Source of the DNA: JAURVT01 sp049059935 | Lineage (GTDB): Bacteria > Actinomycetota > Actinomycetes > Propionibacteriales > Nocardioidaceae | Length of the DNA: 43,688 nucleotides | NCBI RefSeq assembly: GCF_049059935.1 | Contig: NZ_JBMGQR010000034.1 | Location: 1 to 43,688 of the forward strand | Direction of reading: 5' to 3' | Part shown: positions 7,597 to 14,445 of the stretch, piece after piece | Layout: each line of letters begins with the position of its first letter | How positions within the stretch are numbered: position 1 is the stretch's first letter | Made by a program: the position numbers and the translations under genes | The notes under the pieces: model-generated | The model's database searches: none | Told to the model about the DNA's origin: nothing | The model's input: only the letters and a program-made list of their open reading frames with translations

Positions 7597-8529
7597 TCAG
7601 TTCGTGATGTTGGCTTGGACGGCCTGCTCGATGTACACGTTGGTGCTCTGCCGCATGCTGGCCTCGTAGGTGTTGCGACGCCAGTTGTCGAACCAGTCGG
7701 GAACGCTCGCATTGCCGGCCCGCATGGACAAGATTCGATCCTGGATGTCGCGGCAGTCAGCGATGCTCAAGGTCGCCGGGTCGACGAGCGCCCCCTCCCA
7801 AGCCTGACGGACCTTGGCCTCGGCCTTTTCCTTGTCATCCGCGCTCGTGCGGTGGTCCCGACTGAGTTCGAAGACGCCCTGGACCGGTGCTAGCAGGGGA
7901 AGGACCACTAGCAGACCGTCATCCACAAGCCACCCGATGAGCACGGTGACGGCGACGAGGGCAAGAAGAATTACGATCAGGAACGCCGAGTACTGGCGAT
8001 GGGATGCGGTGCCCCAGCCGAGATTGCTGCGCTGGCAGACCAGGATGTCGAACGGGCGAGGAAGGGGTCCCGTTCGCGGATACCACCGCGCCATGCGCTC
8101 GCCCTCGTAGCGCTCAGCGGCCTCGGCGACCGTGGTGGCCGAGGGATGGTCCACCGCGCTCGGCTTCCAGGGAAGGTCGTACACGTAGCAGTCGAACTCC
8201 TCTTGGGTGGCGACCGCATCGTTGCGACGTCGTCGCTCGGGCACGAACGCCAGCACCGACCAGAGGAAACTCACCACGACACCGGCCACGCCGATCACGG
8301 TTCGAGCGTCGGGAAGGGCGAGTCCGAGAAGTACGGATAGCCCGGCGAGCGCTGCGGTGACGGGTAGGCGGAGCTTGCGGATGTTCTCGGCGTCGCTGTA
8401 CAGCCGGGATTGAGCCTTGAGGAACCGCTGTGCGTGCGGCGTCTCTTGACGCTGGTTGATCGGTCCGGGGTCGTACTTCTCTGCTTCGTCGTCCGTGGTC
8501 GGGTCGTCGTCCGACGGTTCCGCTGTCAT
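7597..8529 (-). CDS. S-4TM family pore-forming CBASS effector
   Basis: A 310-residue membrane protein. Four hydrophobic segments are visible: LPVTAALAGLSVLLGLALP and VIGVAGVVVSFLWSVLAFV (about 55-100), then FLIVILLALVAVTVLIGWLV and LLVVLPLLAPVQGVFEL (about 185-225). Between the pairs is the family's marker region EEFDCYVYDLPWKP, followed by WYPRTG; the C-terminus is soluble and helical. S-4TM proteins are predicted effectors of cyclic-nucleotide systems that would disrupt the cell membrane when a second messenger binds. It is the last gene of the operon; its ATG overlaps the CD-NTase stop by one base, so it is translationally coupled to the enzyme that would trigger it. Confidence 0.9.
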   Translation of the reverse strand: MTAEPSDDDPTTDDEAEKYDPGPINQRQETPHAQRFLKAQSRLYSDAENIRKLRLPVTAALAGLSVLLGLALPDARTVIGVAGVVVSFLWSVLAFVPERRRRNDAVATQEEFDCYVYDLPWKPSAVDHPSATTVAEAAERYEGERMARWYPRTGPLPRPFDILVCQRSNLGWGTASHRQYSAFLIVILLALVAVTVLIGWLVDDGLLVVLPLLAPVQGVFELSRDHRTSADDKEKAEAKVRQAWEGALVDPATLSIADCRDIQDRILSMRAGNASVPDWFDNWRRNTYEASMRQSTNVYIEQAVQANITN

Positions 8530-9380
8530 CAGCCCGGCATCCTAGAGCCGAACAAGGTCTTCCATTTGGCGACCGCCGCGCGTTCTTGACCCTCGTTCTC
8601 TAGGAGGATGGCTTCCTCGGCGACCGCATGCCAGGTGCGGAACGCGTTCTGGTGCGCGGTGCGCTCCCAGGGCTGTGCGCTGCCGTTGACGTCCGGTCCG
8701 AGCCCTGCCGGGTCGGGCCAGTCCTCAAGGGCGGCGTCGACCGCGGCCGCAAGGAAGAATCGGACCTCGTCCTGGTACCGCCCGAGCGGTGCCTGGACGA
8801 GGTCGAGGGCCATGACCTCGATCAGGAACGACGGCGAGATGGGCTCGCCAGCCTCCCGGTTCATCCCTTTGATCATCTTTACCAGGGGTACGAACTTGCT
8901 TCCGCACGCCTGGTTCTTGGCGCTGACCATCTCTGCGTGCTTGTTCGGGTTGGTCTCCATCCAGCCAGCGCCATTGGGGATCTTGTAACCCTCGGCGGTG
9001 CCGAACGCCGGCGCGACCTCGTAGGAGGCCACGTCCTCCCCGGCGTAGGCGACGGTCACGACTGTCTCGTCCGTGGAGACATCGCTCCACTTGGTGCCCA
9101 GTACCTCTGCGAGCGCGTCAACTGCGGCCGTCCCCGACCCCGAGGCCAAGTCGCCCTGGTCGCCCTCAGGGTCGATGACGACGAACAGGTCGACGTCCTT
9201 AAGCTTCTTGGTCTTGGTGTGCCGGTCGTAGCTGCCGGTGAGAAAGTCGGCGCTGAGGCTCCAGCGCGTGCGGATGTGGTCGCGGATGAGAACGTGACGG
9301 CTTTGGGCGAGCTTCTGCTCCGCGGCGGTGATCTCGAGATTGGTCTTCAGGCCGGCGAATGCGTCGTCGATGAGAGTCAT
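8529..9380 (-). CDS. CD-NTase (CBASS cyclic oligonucleotide synthase)
   Basis: A 283-residue nucleotidyltransferase of the SMODS/CD-NTase type, the enzyme of CBASS that makes a cyclic di- or trinucleotide signal after phage infection. The active site is complete: GS at residues 49-50 in LTGSYDRHTKTKKLKD, the metal-binding pair Asp62 and Asp64 in KDVDLFVVID, and a third acid in SYEVAPAF (Glu121). Downstream are the family elements NPNKHAEMVSAKN and FVPLVKMIKGMNR. The product nucleotide cannot be read from the sequence. It lies 12 bp after the HORMA gene, which is expected to bind and activate it. Confidence 0.92.
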   Translation of the reverse strand: MTLIDDAFAGLKTNLEITAAEQKLAQSRHVLIRDHIRTRWSLSADFLTGSYDRHTKTKKLKDVDLFVVIDPEGDQGDLASGSGTAAVDALAEVLGTKWSDVSTDETVVTVAYAGEDVASYEVAPAFGTAEGYKIPNGAGWMETNPNKHAEMVSAKNQACGSKFVPLVKMIKGMNREAGEPISPSFLIEVMALDLVQAPLGRYQDEVRFFLAAAVDAALEDWPDPAGLGPDVNGSAQPWERTAHQNAFRTWHAVAEEAILLENEGQERAAVAKWKTLFGSRMPG

Positions 9381-9392
9381 GGATGGCTCAAT

Positions 9393-9902
9393 TCAGCTGT
9401 GGATGCGGGTGGTGGCGGTCGCGTCCGGGCCGCCTGCGAGCGTTCCGACGGTGCGGCTGCGTAGACCGGAGGTGGAGGCCTTGCTGCCGGGGCTCCAGCC
9501 GGCCTGGGGGGAGTGCCAGTGGCTGTTGAAAGAGCAGAACAAGCGGTACGTCGTGCCGGCGGGGACCTCATCAAGCTTCGCCATGTACTTGAGCAGCGAG
9601 GCGTTGTCGGCGACGAACTTCCGGTCGCCGACACCCCCATTTGTGTAGCTGACGTCGAAGTCGAAGACGGGCTTGACGACGCCATCGGGCCGGTGGCACT
9701 CCAGTGCGACCGTCTTGAGGGTTCCTTCCTCGATCCACGCGCTGATGGCAGCGCAGTCCTGGGTCCAGTCGCTGTAGAAGCGGTTCGTGTTGATCTTCAG
9801 CGCGGCGAGGATGTCGCCGACGGAGGACATGATGACGTCCGACAGGTGGTTCGCGGTGTGCGTCCGCGTCAGAGCGTGCACGCCGACAGATGAGCTCGTC
9901 AT
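9393..9902 (-). CDS. HORMA-domain CBASS regulator (bacHORMA-1-like)
   Basis: A 169-residue protein recognisable as a bacterial HORMA by TRTHTANHLSDVIMSSVGDI, then NRFYSDWTQDCAAISAWIEE, the strands VALECHRP and VFDFDVSYTNG, and the C-terminal W..GS..S tail that forms the safety belt (HSPQAGWSPGSKASTSGLRS). In known type III CBASS the HORMA protein senses a peptide from phage, closes, and activates the CD-NTase; TRIP13 reopens it. I chose the ATG at 9902, which starts just before the conserved helix and leaves 7 nt after the preceding stop. The longer frame begins inside the neighbour gene and has no similarity. Only one HORMA gene is recognisable in the operon. Confidence 0.9.
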   Translation of the reverse strand: MTSSSVGVHALTRTHTANHLSDVIMSSVGDILAALKINTNRFYSDWTQDCAAISAWIEEGTLKTVALECHRPDGVVKPVFDFDVSYTNGGVGDRKFVADNASLLKYMAKLDEVPAGTTYRLFCSFNSHWHSPQAGWSPGSKASTSGLRSRTVGTLAGGPDATATTRIHS

Positions 9903-9909
9903 GGCTGCC

Positions 9910-10389
9910 TCACATCCGCCGCAGAGCAGCAGGGTCGATGGTGTACGACCGCGAGGCGGTTGCCGAGGCCGACTCGGTCGCTGCCGGCGGCTTGCCGGAG
10001 ATGAGGTGAGCGTCGTCCGAGCAGGCTGCACCGACGATCTCTCGCAGGTGCAGAGGCGACGGGACATACAGACGCCACGCCTCCGGCGCGCTTCCCGCTC
10101 CGGGTAGCGGGTTGAGGTGCTCTTCAATCGCAAAAGCGTCGTCGCCCCGCACCGCGAAGATGTTGACGTTGAGGTCGCCGGCGACTAGCACGAGCGCGTT
10201 GGTTGCCAGGTAGCCGCTGGCGATCAGGGACGGGACGACGCCGTCCAGCGGCGCTAGGGCTGCCCGGACCGAGGAGTCGGGCACCTGTGAACTCTTCTCG
10301 AGGCTGTCGGCGAGCAGGGTCTTCACCACGTTCCACGCCTCACCCGCCGGCCGGACGGGCGACGCCGCGATCTTGCGGGTGCGTTCCAT
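9910..10389 (-). CDS. Unassigned CBASS-operon protein, 159 aa
   Basis: A protein encoded between TRIP13 and HORMA. The ATG at 10389 lies one base after the TRIP13 stop, and the stop is 7 nt before HORMA, so it belongs to the operon. It has an N-terminal amphipathic helix (EAWNVVKTLLADSLEKSSQ) and a helix rich in Ala and Leu around 45-60. A probable beta sheet follows (LVLVAGDLNVNIFAVRGDD), then a WRLYVPSPLHLREIVGAA segment and a Ser/Ala/Thr-rich flexible tail. I see no HORMA signature, ubiquitin-like or protease motif, nuclease site or membrane segment. A divergent second HORMA, a sensor, or a TRIP13/HORMA adaptor are possible. The function is unknown. Confidence 0.8.
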   Translation of the reverse strand: MERTRKIAASPVRPAGEAWNVVKTLLADSLEKSSQVPDSSVRAALAPLDGVVPSLIASGYLATNALVLVAGDLNVNIFAVRGDDAFAIEEHLNPLPGAGSAPEAWRLYVPSPLHLREIVGAACSDDAHLISGKPPAATESASATASRSYTIDPAALRRM

Positions 10390-10390
10390 C

Positions 10391-11284
10391 TCAGCCCACC
10401 TCCGTCTTCGCCGTGTGGGCCGCCATGACCCGCTCTGCAGCGACTCGCAGGTCCGCGAGCGTGAGCTTGTTCGGGTCCAGGGTCGTCTCCGTGCGGGCGA
10501 GCATGGCCGTCGAGACGAGCTTGCGCAGACCACGTCCGTCGATTCCCTCGAGCTTGCCTGCAACCTTGGCCAGGCCAGAGTCCTTGGCTAGACGACCCAG
10601 CGCCGGGTAGGCGGCACTGAAATCAGTAAGCGTGGCAGCCAGAATCGCCTGGACAGCGTCCTTGGTTGGCAGCGGCACGGTCACCACGATGTCGGCGCGA
10701 GACACGAACGCCTCGTCGAGCGCCTCGATGAAGTTGCTGGTCGCCACGGTGAAGACGTGCGGCGCGCATGCCGCGACGTCGTCCAGCGCAGTCAGAACGG
10801 CGTCGGTCGCACGGTGCACATCGGCCGGGTTGGCCTGCAGGGACGCGGCGCCGCGGGCGACGGCCATGGATTCGACCTCGTCGAGCAGCACGATGGTCGG
10901 GGTGCCGTCCGCGGCGAGGTCCGGGATGTGTTCGGCGAGCAGGCGGGAGACGCGCTGCTGGCTCTGGCCGTGCTCGGCGCTCATCAGGCCGTGGGGGTTG
11001 ACCTCAATGAATCGGGCCTTGTCGTCGCCGACTAGTGCGGCGACCTGCTGGGCAAGGCCACGCGCGAGCGTGGTCTTCCCGGTGCCCGGCGGGCCGGTCA
11101 GCAAAGCGAGCCCGTGCAGGGCGGTGGCGTGGAAAGGCAGTCTGGTGCGCAGATTCAACCCGAGCGCGACCGAGCGGACGAGCTGCTGCTTGATGTCGGC
11201 GTCGACGATGATCGACTTCCACATGCCGTCGTACCGGCTATCGGGGACCATATCGTTGCGCACGACGCACTCAGCGATATCCAT
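10391..11284 (-). CDS. Pch2/TRIP13-like AAA+ ATPase of CBASS
   Basis: A 297-residue AAA+ ATPase. Walker A is GPPGTGKTT (residues 64-72), Walker B IVLLDEVES (131-139), and sensor 1 ATSN (181-184); VSRAD near 195 and GRGLRKL near 262 fit the arginine-finger and sensor-2 regions. In type III CBASS the Pch2/TRIP13-like protein unfolds the HORMA N-terminus and so switches the CD-NTase off. It is short compared with eukaryotic TRIP13 but normal for the bacterial form. It is the first full gene of the operon. The ATG at 11284 is preceded by GGGGGTG, and a short upstream frame overlaps it. Confidence 0.9.
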   Translation of the reverse strand: MDIAECVVRNDMVPDSRYDGMWKSIIVDADIKQQLVRSVALGLNLRTRLPFHATALHGLALLTGPPGTGKTTLARGLAQQVAALVGDDKARFIEVNPHGLMSAEHGQSQQRVSRLLAEHIPDLAADGTPTIVLLDEVESMAVARGAASLQANPADVHRATDAVLTALDDVAACAPHVFTVATSNFIEALDEAFVSRADIVVTVPLPTKDAVQAILAATLTDFSAAYPALGRLAKDSGLAKVAGKLEGIDGRGLRKLVSTAMLARTETTLDPNKLTLADLRVAAERVMAAHTAKTEVG

Positions 11285-11363
11285 GGGTCACCCCCGTGAG
11301 GGTGTCGAACATCGGCGGGCAGAACTGGGGCCGCAGAGGACCAAAAGAGATCAGGATTCTCAT
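11271..11363 (-). CDS. Possible 30-aa leader ORF upstream of TRIP13
   Basis: An ATG at 11363 with AAGGAAA 4 nt upstream opens a 30-codon frame (MRILISFGPLRPQF...) that ends with TGA at 11271-11273, inside the first codons of the TRIP13 gene. Its ribosome site looks at least as good as that of TRIP13 itself, so it could couple or attenuate translation of the CBASS operon. The frame is short and could be chance. Confidence 0.25.
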   Translation of the reverse strand: MRILISFGPLRPQFCPPMFDTLTGVTHGYR

Positions 11364-11909
11364 GGGTTTCCTTGGTTTCGGAAGCGAGGTTGCTCCGCGA
11401 AGGTCCAAGAACCGGTGATGTTGATCTCGGTCAGAAAAGCGCGTAGGGGTACGCAACTGCTGGCGGTAGTCCTACACTGGCAAGCGACCAAGCATCACCA
11501 TGTAGGCCCTGGATCAGACATCACGTCGACTCCGGGGCCTTCGTGCGTCTTGGACTCTGAAATTTTTGACTGCTACACCACGGTGGGTGACGAGTCCATT
11601 CTGACACCTGGCACCGACGGAGTTGCAGAAGTAATCACAACACTGTAGTTATCCACAGCCTACCTGATAGCTCCGGCAGGTCACCACTAGATCTGGACGT
11701 AGGCAAGGCGTTAAGCCCCACATATTCGGAGACGGCCCTCTGCCCACTCAGATCAATTCGCGTTCAGGCCCCGGGCCGAAGTCACACGAGTCCCTGCGAT
11801 CACAGACGCCCCAACTTTTCCACAGGCCCGTTACCAAATCGTTACATAAATGTCTGGATTGTCAGGTGGTCGAGACCATGCGCGTGCGCGTCGGTCCCAG
11901 GGCGTTCTC
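11285..11909. other. Intergenic region between CBASS and T4SS operons, with two DnaA-box-like sites
   Basis: No credible gene apart from the short leader frame. The CBASS promoter must lie here, but I cannot place it with confidence. Two matches to the DnaA box TTWTNCACA are present on the plus strand: TTATCCACA at 11649-11657 and TTTTCCACA at 11816-11824. The stretch 11640-11860 is also noticeably richer in A/T than its surroundings. The leftward T4SS operon ends at 11910 and probably terminates in this region. Confidence 0.45.
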
Positions 11910-12341
11910 TCAGGCGCCGGTTCTCTGGTGCTGTCGGAGCTGTGCTGGCGCGCTGTGAGTGGGCAAGGTGACGAACGGCGTGTGTGTGGTGTCGTCGCAG
12001 CTGCGAAAGGTGCCTTCTGTGTCGGTGAGGGCGGTCATGGTGGGTTCGGCGTGGTTGATCCACCAGACGGACATGCCGGTACCGGGTGTGAGTCGCAGGG
12101 TCTCGAAGGCCTGCCAGAGCGCGTCGAGCCGAGACAGTGCCTCGGGGTGCCGGTACCACTGGGCGCACCACCGGAAGTCGGTTCGCTGGCGCTTGACGGG
12201 CCGGCCGTAGACGTACGCCAGGTACTCGTCGACGAACGAGTACACGTCGGAGAAGTGGTTGACCGGCTCGCCGTCGGCGGGTGCTGGCACGTCGTCCCGC
12301 TGCGGTGGTCCTGGGACGGTGAGGCCGTCGTCGAGGCTCAT
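11910..12341 (-). CDS. DUF4913 family protein
   Basis: A 143-residue product containing the DUF4913 pattern: VDEYLAYVYGRPV, WCAQWYRHPEALSRLDALWQ, then LRLTPGTGMSVWWINHAEPTM. Proteins with this domain are found with actinobacterial conjugation genes; their biochemical role is not known. The ATG at 12341 overlaps the coupling-protein stop codon (ATGA), which decides the start and places the gene at the end of the T4SS operon. No signal peptide or membrane helix is seen, so it is probably cytoplasmic. Confidence 0.85.
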   Translation of the reverse strand: MSLDDGLTVPGPPQRDDVPAPADGEPVNHFSDVYSFVDEYLAYVYGRPVKRQRTDFRWCAQWYRHPEALSRLDALWQAFETLRLTPGTGMSVWWINHAEPTMTALTDTEGTFRSCDDTTHTPFVTLPTHSAPAQLRQHQRTGA

Positions 12342-14131
12342 CGCTCGATCGGTCCGACGTCCCACGGCGACCGCGCCGGGGTGGGGCCGGCGGTCGGGTC
12401 GACCACGGCGGCGACCGCGGCCGGGCGGCGCCGGGCACGCACGGGATCATGCTGCTCGAGCGAGGCCTCGACCCGGGCACGCAGGTCCTTGGTCTGCTTG
12501 AACCAAGGGACCACCTTGACCAGGGCCGGACGGATGCCCGACCCGATCACCACGGCGCGGCCGCGGGGAAGTGCGCCGAGCTCTGAGACGGTCAAGACCG
12601 GCTTGTCGGTCACGCTCCTCGAGCGGGACCGGCCGCCGCGGCCGGTCGACGTCGAACCGGTCTGGTGCTCGTAGGTGCCGATCAGGTCCGACATCTGGCG
12701 CAGAAGCTCGGTGTTGTAGACCCCGCCGCCGTAGATCTTCACATTCGCGGTCGACCAGAGCTTGTTCCAGCCGTGCTTGCCCCAGATCTCCTCGGCCTGG
12801 TCCGGCGACTGCAGGACGGTCATCAAGATGATGCCGCGCGAGCCGTAGTGGGAGTACTTGGAGTCCAGCTCGGTGAGACGGCAGACGTTCGCGGCCTCGT
12901 CGAGCAGCCCGACCAACGGGACCGGCATGCGTCCCTCCTCGGTGGCGTACTCCTCCGCCGCGTCGAACACCGCCATCGTGAGCGCGCCGACCAGCGGTCC
13001 GGCCGAGCCGTTGCCGTCCTTGGACAGCGCGTAGAGGGTGTCGGTGGAACGCACGTAGGTGTGCGGGTCGAAGCGTTGTGCGCGGGCGTCGGCCGGGGGT
13101 GTCACCCAGGCCATCATCCGCCGATTGGTGCAGAAGCTCATCACCTGCTGCGCGGTGCCGTAGACGCCGTCGCGCTGGCGGTCCGACAGGTGCGCCTTGG
13201 CGTACAGGTCGTCGGCCTGAGTGGGATAGCCGTGGTTGCGTAGTGTGTCGACGGGGTGCTCGTCAGTCGGCGTGACGAGCCAGGAATACACGGTGGGCAA
13301 TGTTCGACGCTCGCAGGCCGCCGCGAGGAGCAGGTTCGCGATCAGCGACACCGCGGCGTCGTCGAAGTACGGAGTCTTGTGCCCCGGCGTGCGGGTCGAC
13401 TCGGCGATCTGGCGGGCCATCCGTTCGGCGCGGGACTCATCGGTGACGTACGTCAACGGGTTCCACCAGCAGCCCACCGGCTCGTCGGCGACGCCCTGGG
13501 GATCGAACACCCACACCTGGCCGATCTGCGCCCGGGCGCCGCGGGTGTGGTCCAGGACGCCGCGCTTGTTCTCCGTAATCAGGCACGCGCCGGGCGCGGC
13601 GAGCGCGAGCGGGATCGTGTACGACGACGACTTCATGGTCCTCGGGCCGGCCATCAGGACGATCATGTCTTCCCAGGAGGACCAGAACCGGGCCTTGGAC
13701 GGCAGGTGCAGCCCGAGCGGGAGACCGATGCCGGTCTGGCTCGGTGCGACGACGAGGCCGGCGGCCTTCTTGGTGGTCGACTTGTGGGTGTAGGCGTCGA
13801 TCTCGCGGCGGGTGGCCATGTGGCGGGCTGCGGCGTCGATCGGCACCGGGCGGCCACGGACGAGCGCCACGGCCAGTGCGACGAGCGCGACTACGAGCAG
13901 CACGGCGACGCCCGTGCCCACCGCGATGATCGTGGTCGCGGTGGTCCAGGCCAGGTCGCCGGAGGCGAGCCCGATCGCGATGTTGGCCGGGTTGACCGGC
14001 GGGTCCTGTCCGGTCCAGGACAGAGCCGCATAGGTGACGGCCCAGCCGGTCAGGCCGAGCACGATGGCGCCGCCGATGAGGAAGGCCTCGTCGTTGGTGC
14101 CGGTCGGGGTGCTGCTGGCGGGTCGGACCAT
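12338..14131 (-). CDS. VirD4/TraG-like type IV coupling protein
   Basis: A 597-residue coupling protein that would pass the relaxase-DNA complex to the secretion channel. Two membrane segments lie near the N-terminus (FLIGGAIVLGLTGWAVTYAA; VGTGVAVLLVVALVALAVAL). The P-loop reads MAGPRTMKSSS: the usual Gly before Lys is Met. Other family marks are LITENKRGVLD, VFDPQG, the Walker B region VPLVGLLDEAANVC, and ILMTVLQSPDQAEEIWG. The ATG at 14131 (AGGAG upstream) is chosen over the frame's first Met because it starts just before the first membrane helix. It is followed with overlap by the DUF4913 gene. Confidence 0.92.
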   Translation of the reverse strand: MVRPASSTPTGTNDEAFLIGGAIVLGLTGWAVTYAALSWTGQDPPVNPANIAIGLASGDLAWTTATTIIAVGTGVAVLLVVALVALAVALVRGRPVPIDAAARHMATRREIDAYTHKSTTKKAAGLVVAPSQTGIGLPLGLHLPSKARFWSSWEDMIVLMAGPRTMKSSSYTIPLALAAPGACLITENKRGVLDHTRGARAQIGQVWVFDPQGVADEPVGCWWNPLTYVTDESRAERMARQIAESTRTPGHKTPYFDDAAVSLIANLLLAAACERRTLPTVYSWLVTPTDEHPVDTLRNHGYPTQADDLYAKAHLSDRQRDGVYGTAQQVMSFCTNRRMMAWVTPPADARAQRFDPHTYVRSTDTLYALSKDGNGSAGPLVGALTMAVFDAAEEYATEEGRMPVPLVGLLDEAANVCRLTELDSKYSHYGSRGIILMTVLQSPDQAEEIWGKHGWNKLWSTANVKIYGGGVYNTELLRQMSDLIGTYEHQTGSTSTGRGGRSRSRSVTDKPVLTVSELGALPRGRAVVIGSGIRPALVKVVPWFKQTKDLRARVEASLEQHDPVRARRRPAAVAAVVDPTAGPTPARSPWDVGPIER

Positions 14132-14151
14132 CGGTGCGCTCCTGGGTGGGG

Positions 14152-14445
14152 TCAGGTGGTGCGGGGGCGGCCGGTGAACTGCTTGCGGGCGATGCGCCAC
14201 CGGGCGGGGGAGTAGTCGCCGTTGGTGCACAGTGCGGTCAGGTGAGCCGCGCAGCTGGCATCGCCGTGCTCGTCGAGCAGGGCTGCGGGGGTGAAGCGGT
14301 CGGTGTTGAGGATCCAGCCGCTGACCAGGCGCCGGCGGTCGGCCTTGGTGGTGTGGTCCGGTGAGGCCTGGGCGGCCTTCTCCAGCAGCCGCAGCAGGGA
14401 GGTCGCTTCGGCCTCGAGAAACGTGAGGTGCTGGTTGGTCGTCAC
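14152..14445 (-). CDS. Small hypothetical T4SS-operon protein
   Basis: A 97-residue soluble protein (HLTFLEAEATSLLRLLEKAA at the start, ALCTNGDYSPARWRIARKQF near the end). The GTG start at 14445 overlaps the stop of the VirB4-like gene, showing translational coupling; the coupling protein follows 20 bp later. It has no membrane segment or recognisable motif. Its position between the two ATPases suggests a cytoplasmic adaptor, but I do not recognise the family. Confidence 0.75.
   Translation of the reverse strand: MTTNQHLTFLEAEATSLLRLLEKAAQASPDHTTKADRRRLVSGWILNTDRFTPAALLDEHGDASCAAHLTALCTNGDYSPARWRIARKQFTGRPRTT

Noticed and set aside
10632..11648. 338-codon plus-strand frame across the TRIP13 gene
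   Set aside because: It is antisense to a strong AAA+ gene; long antisense frames are common in G/C-rich DNA.
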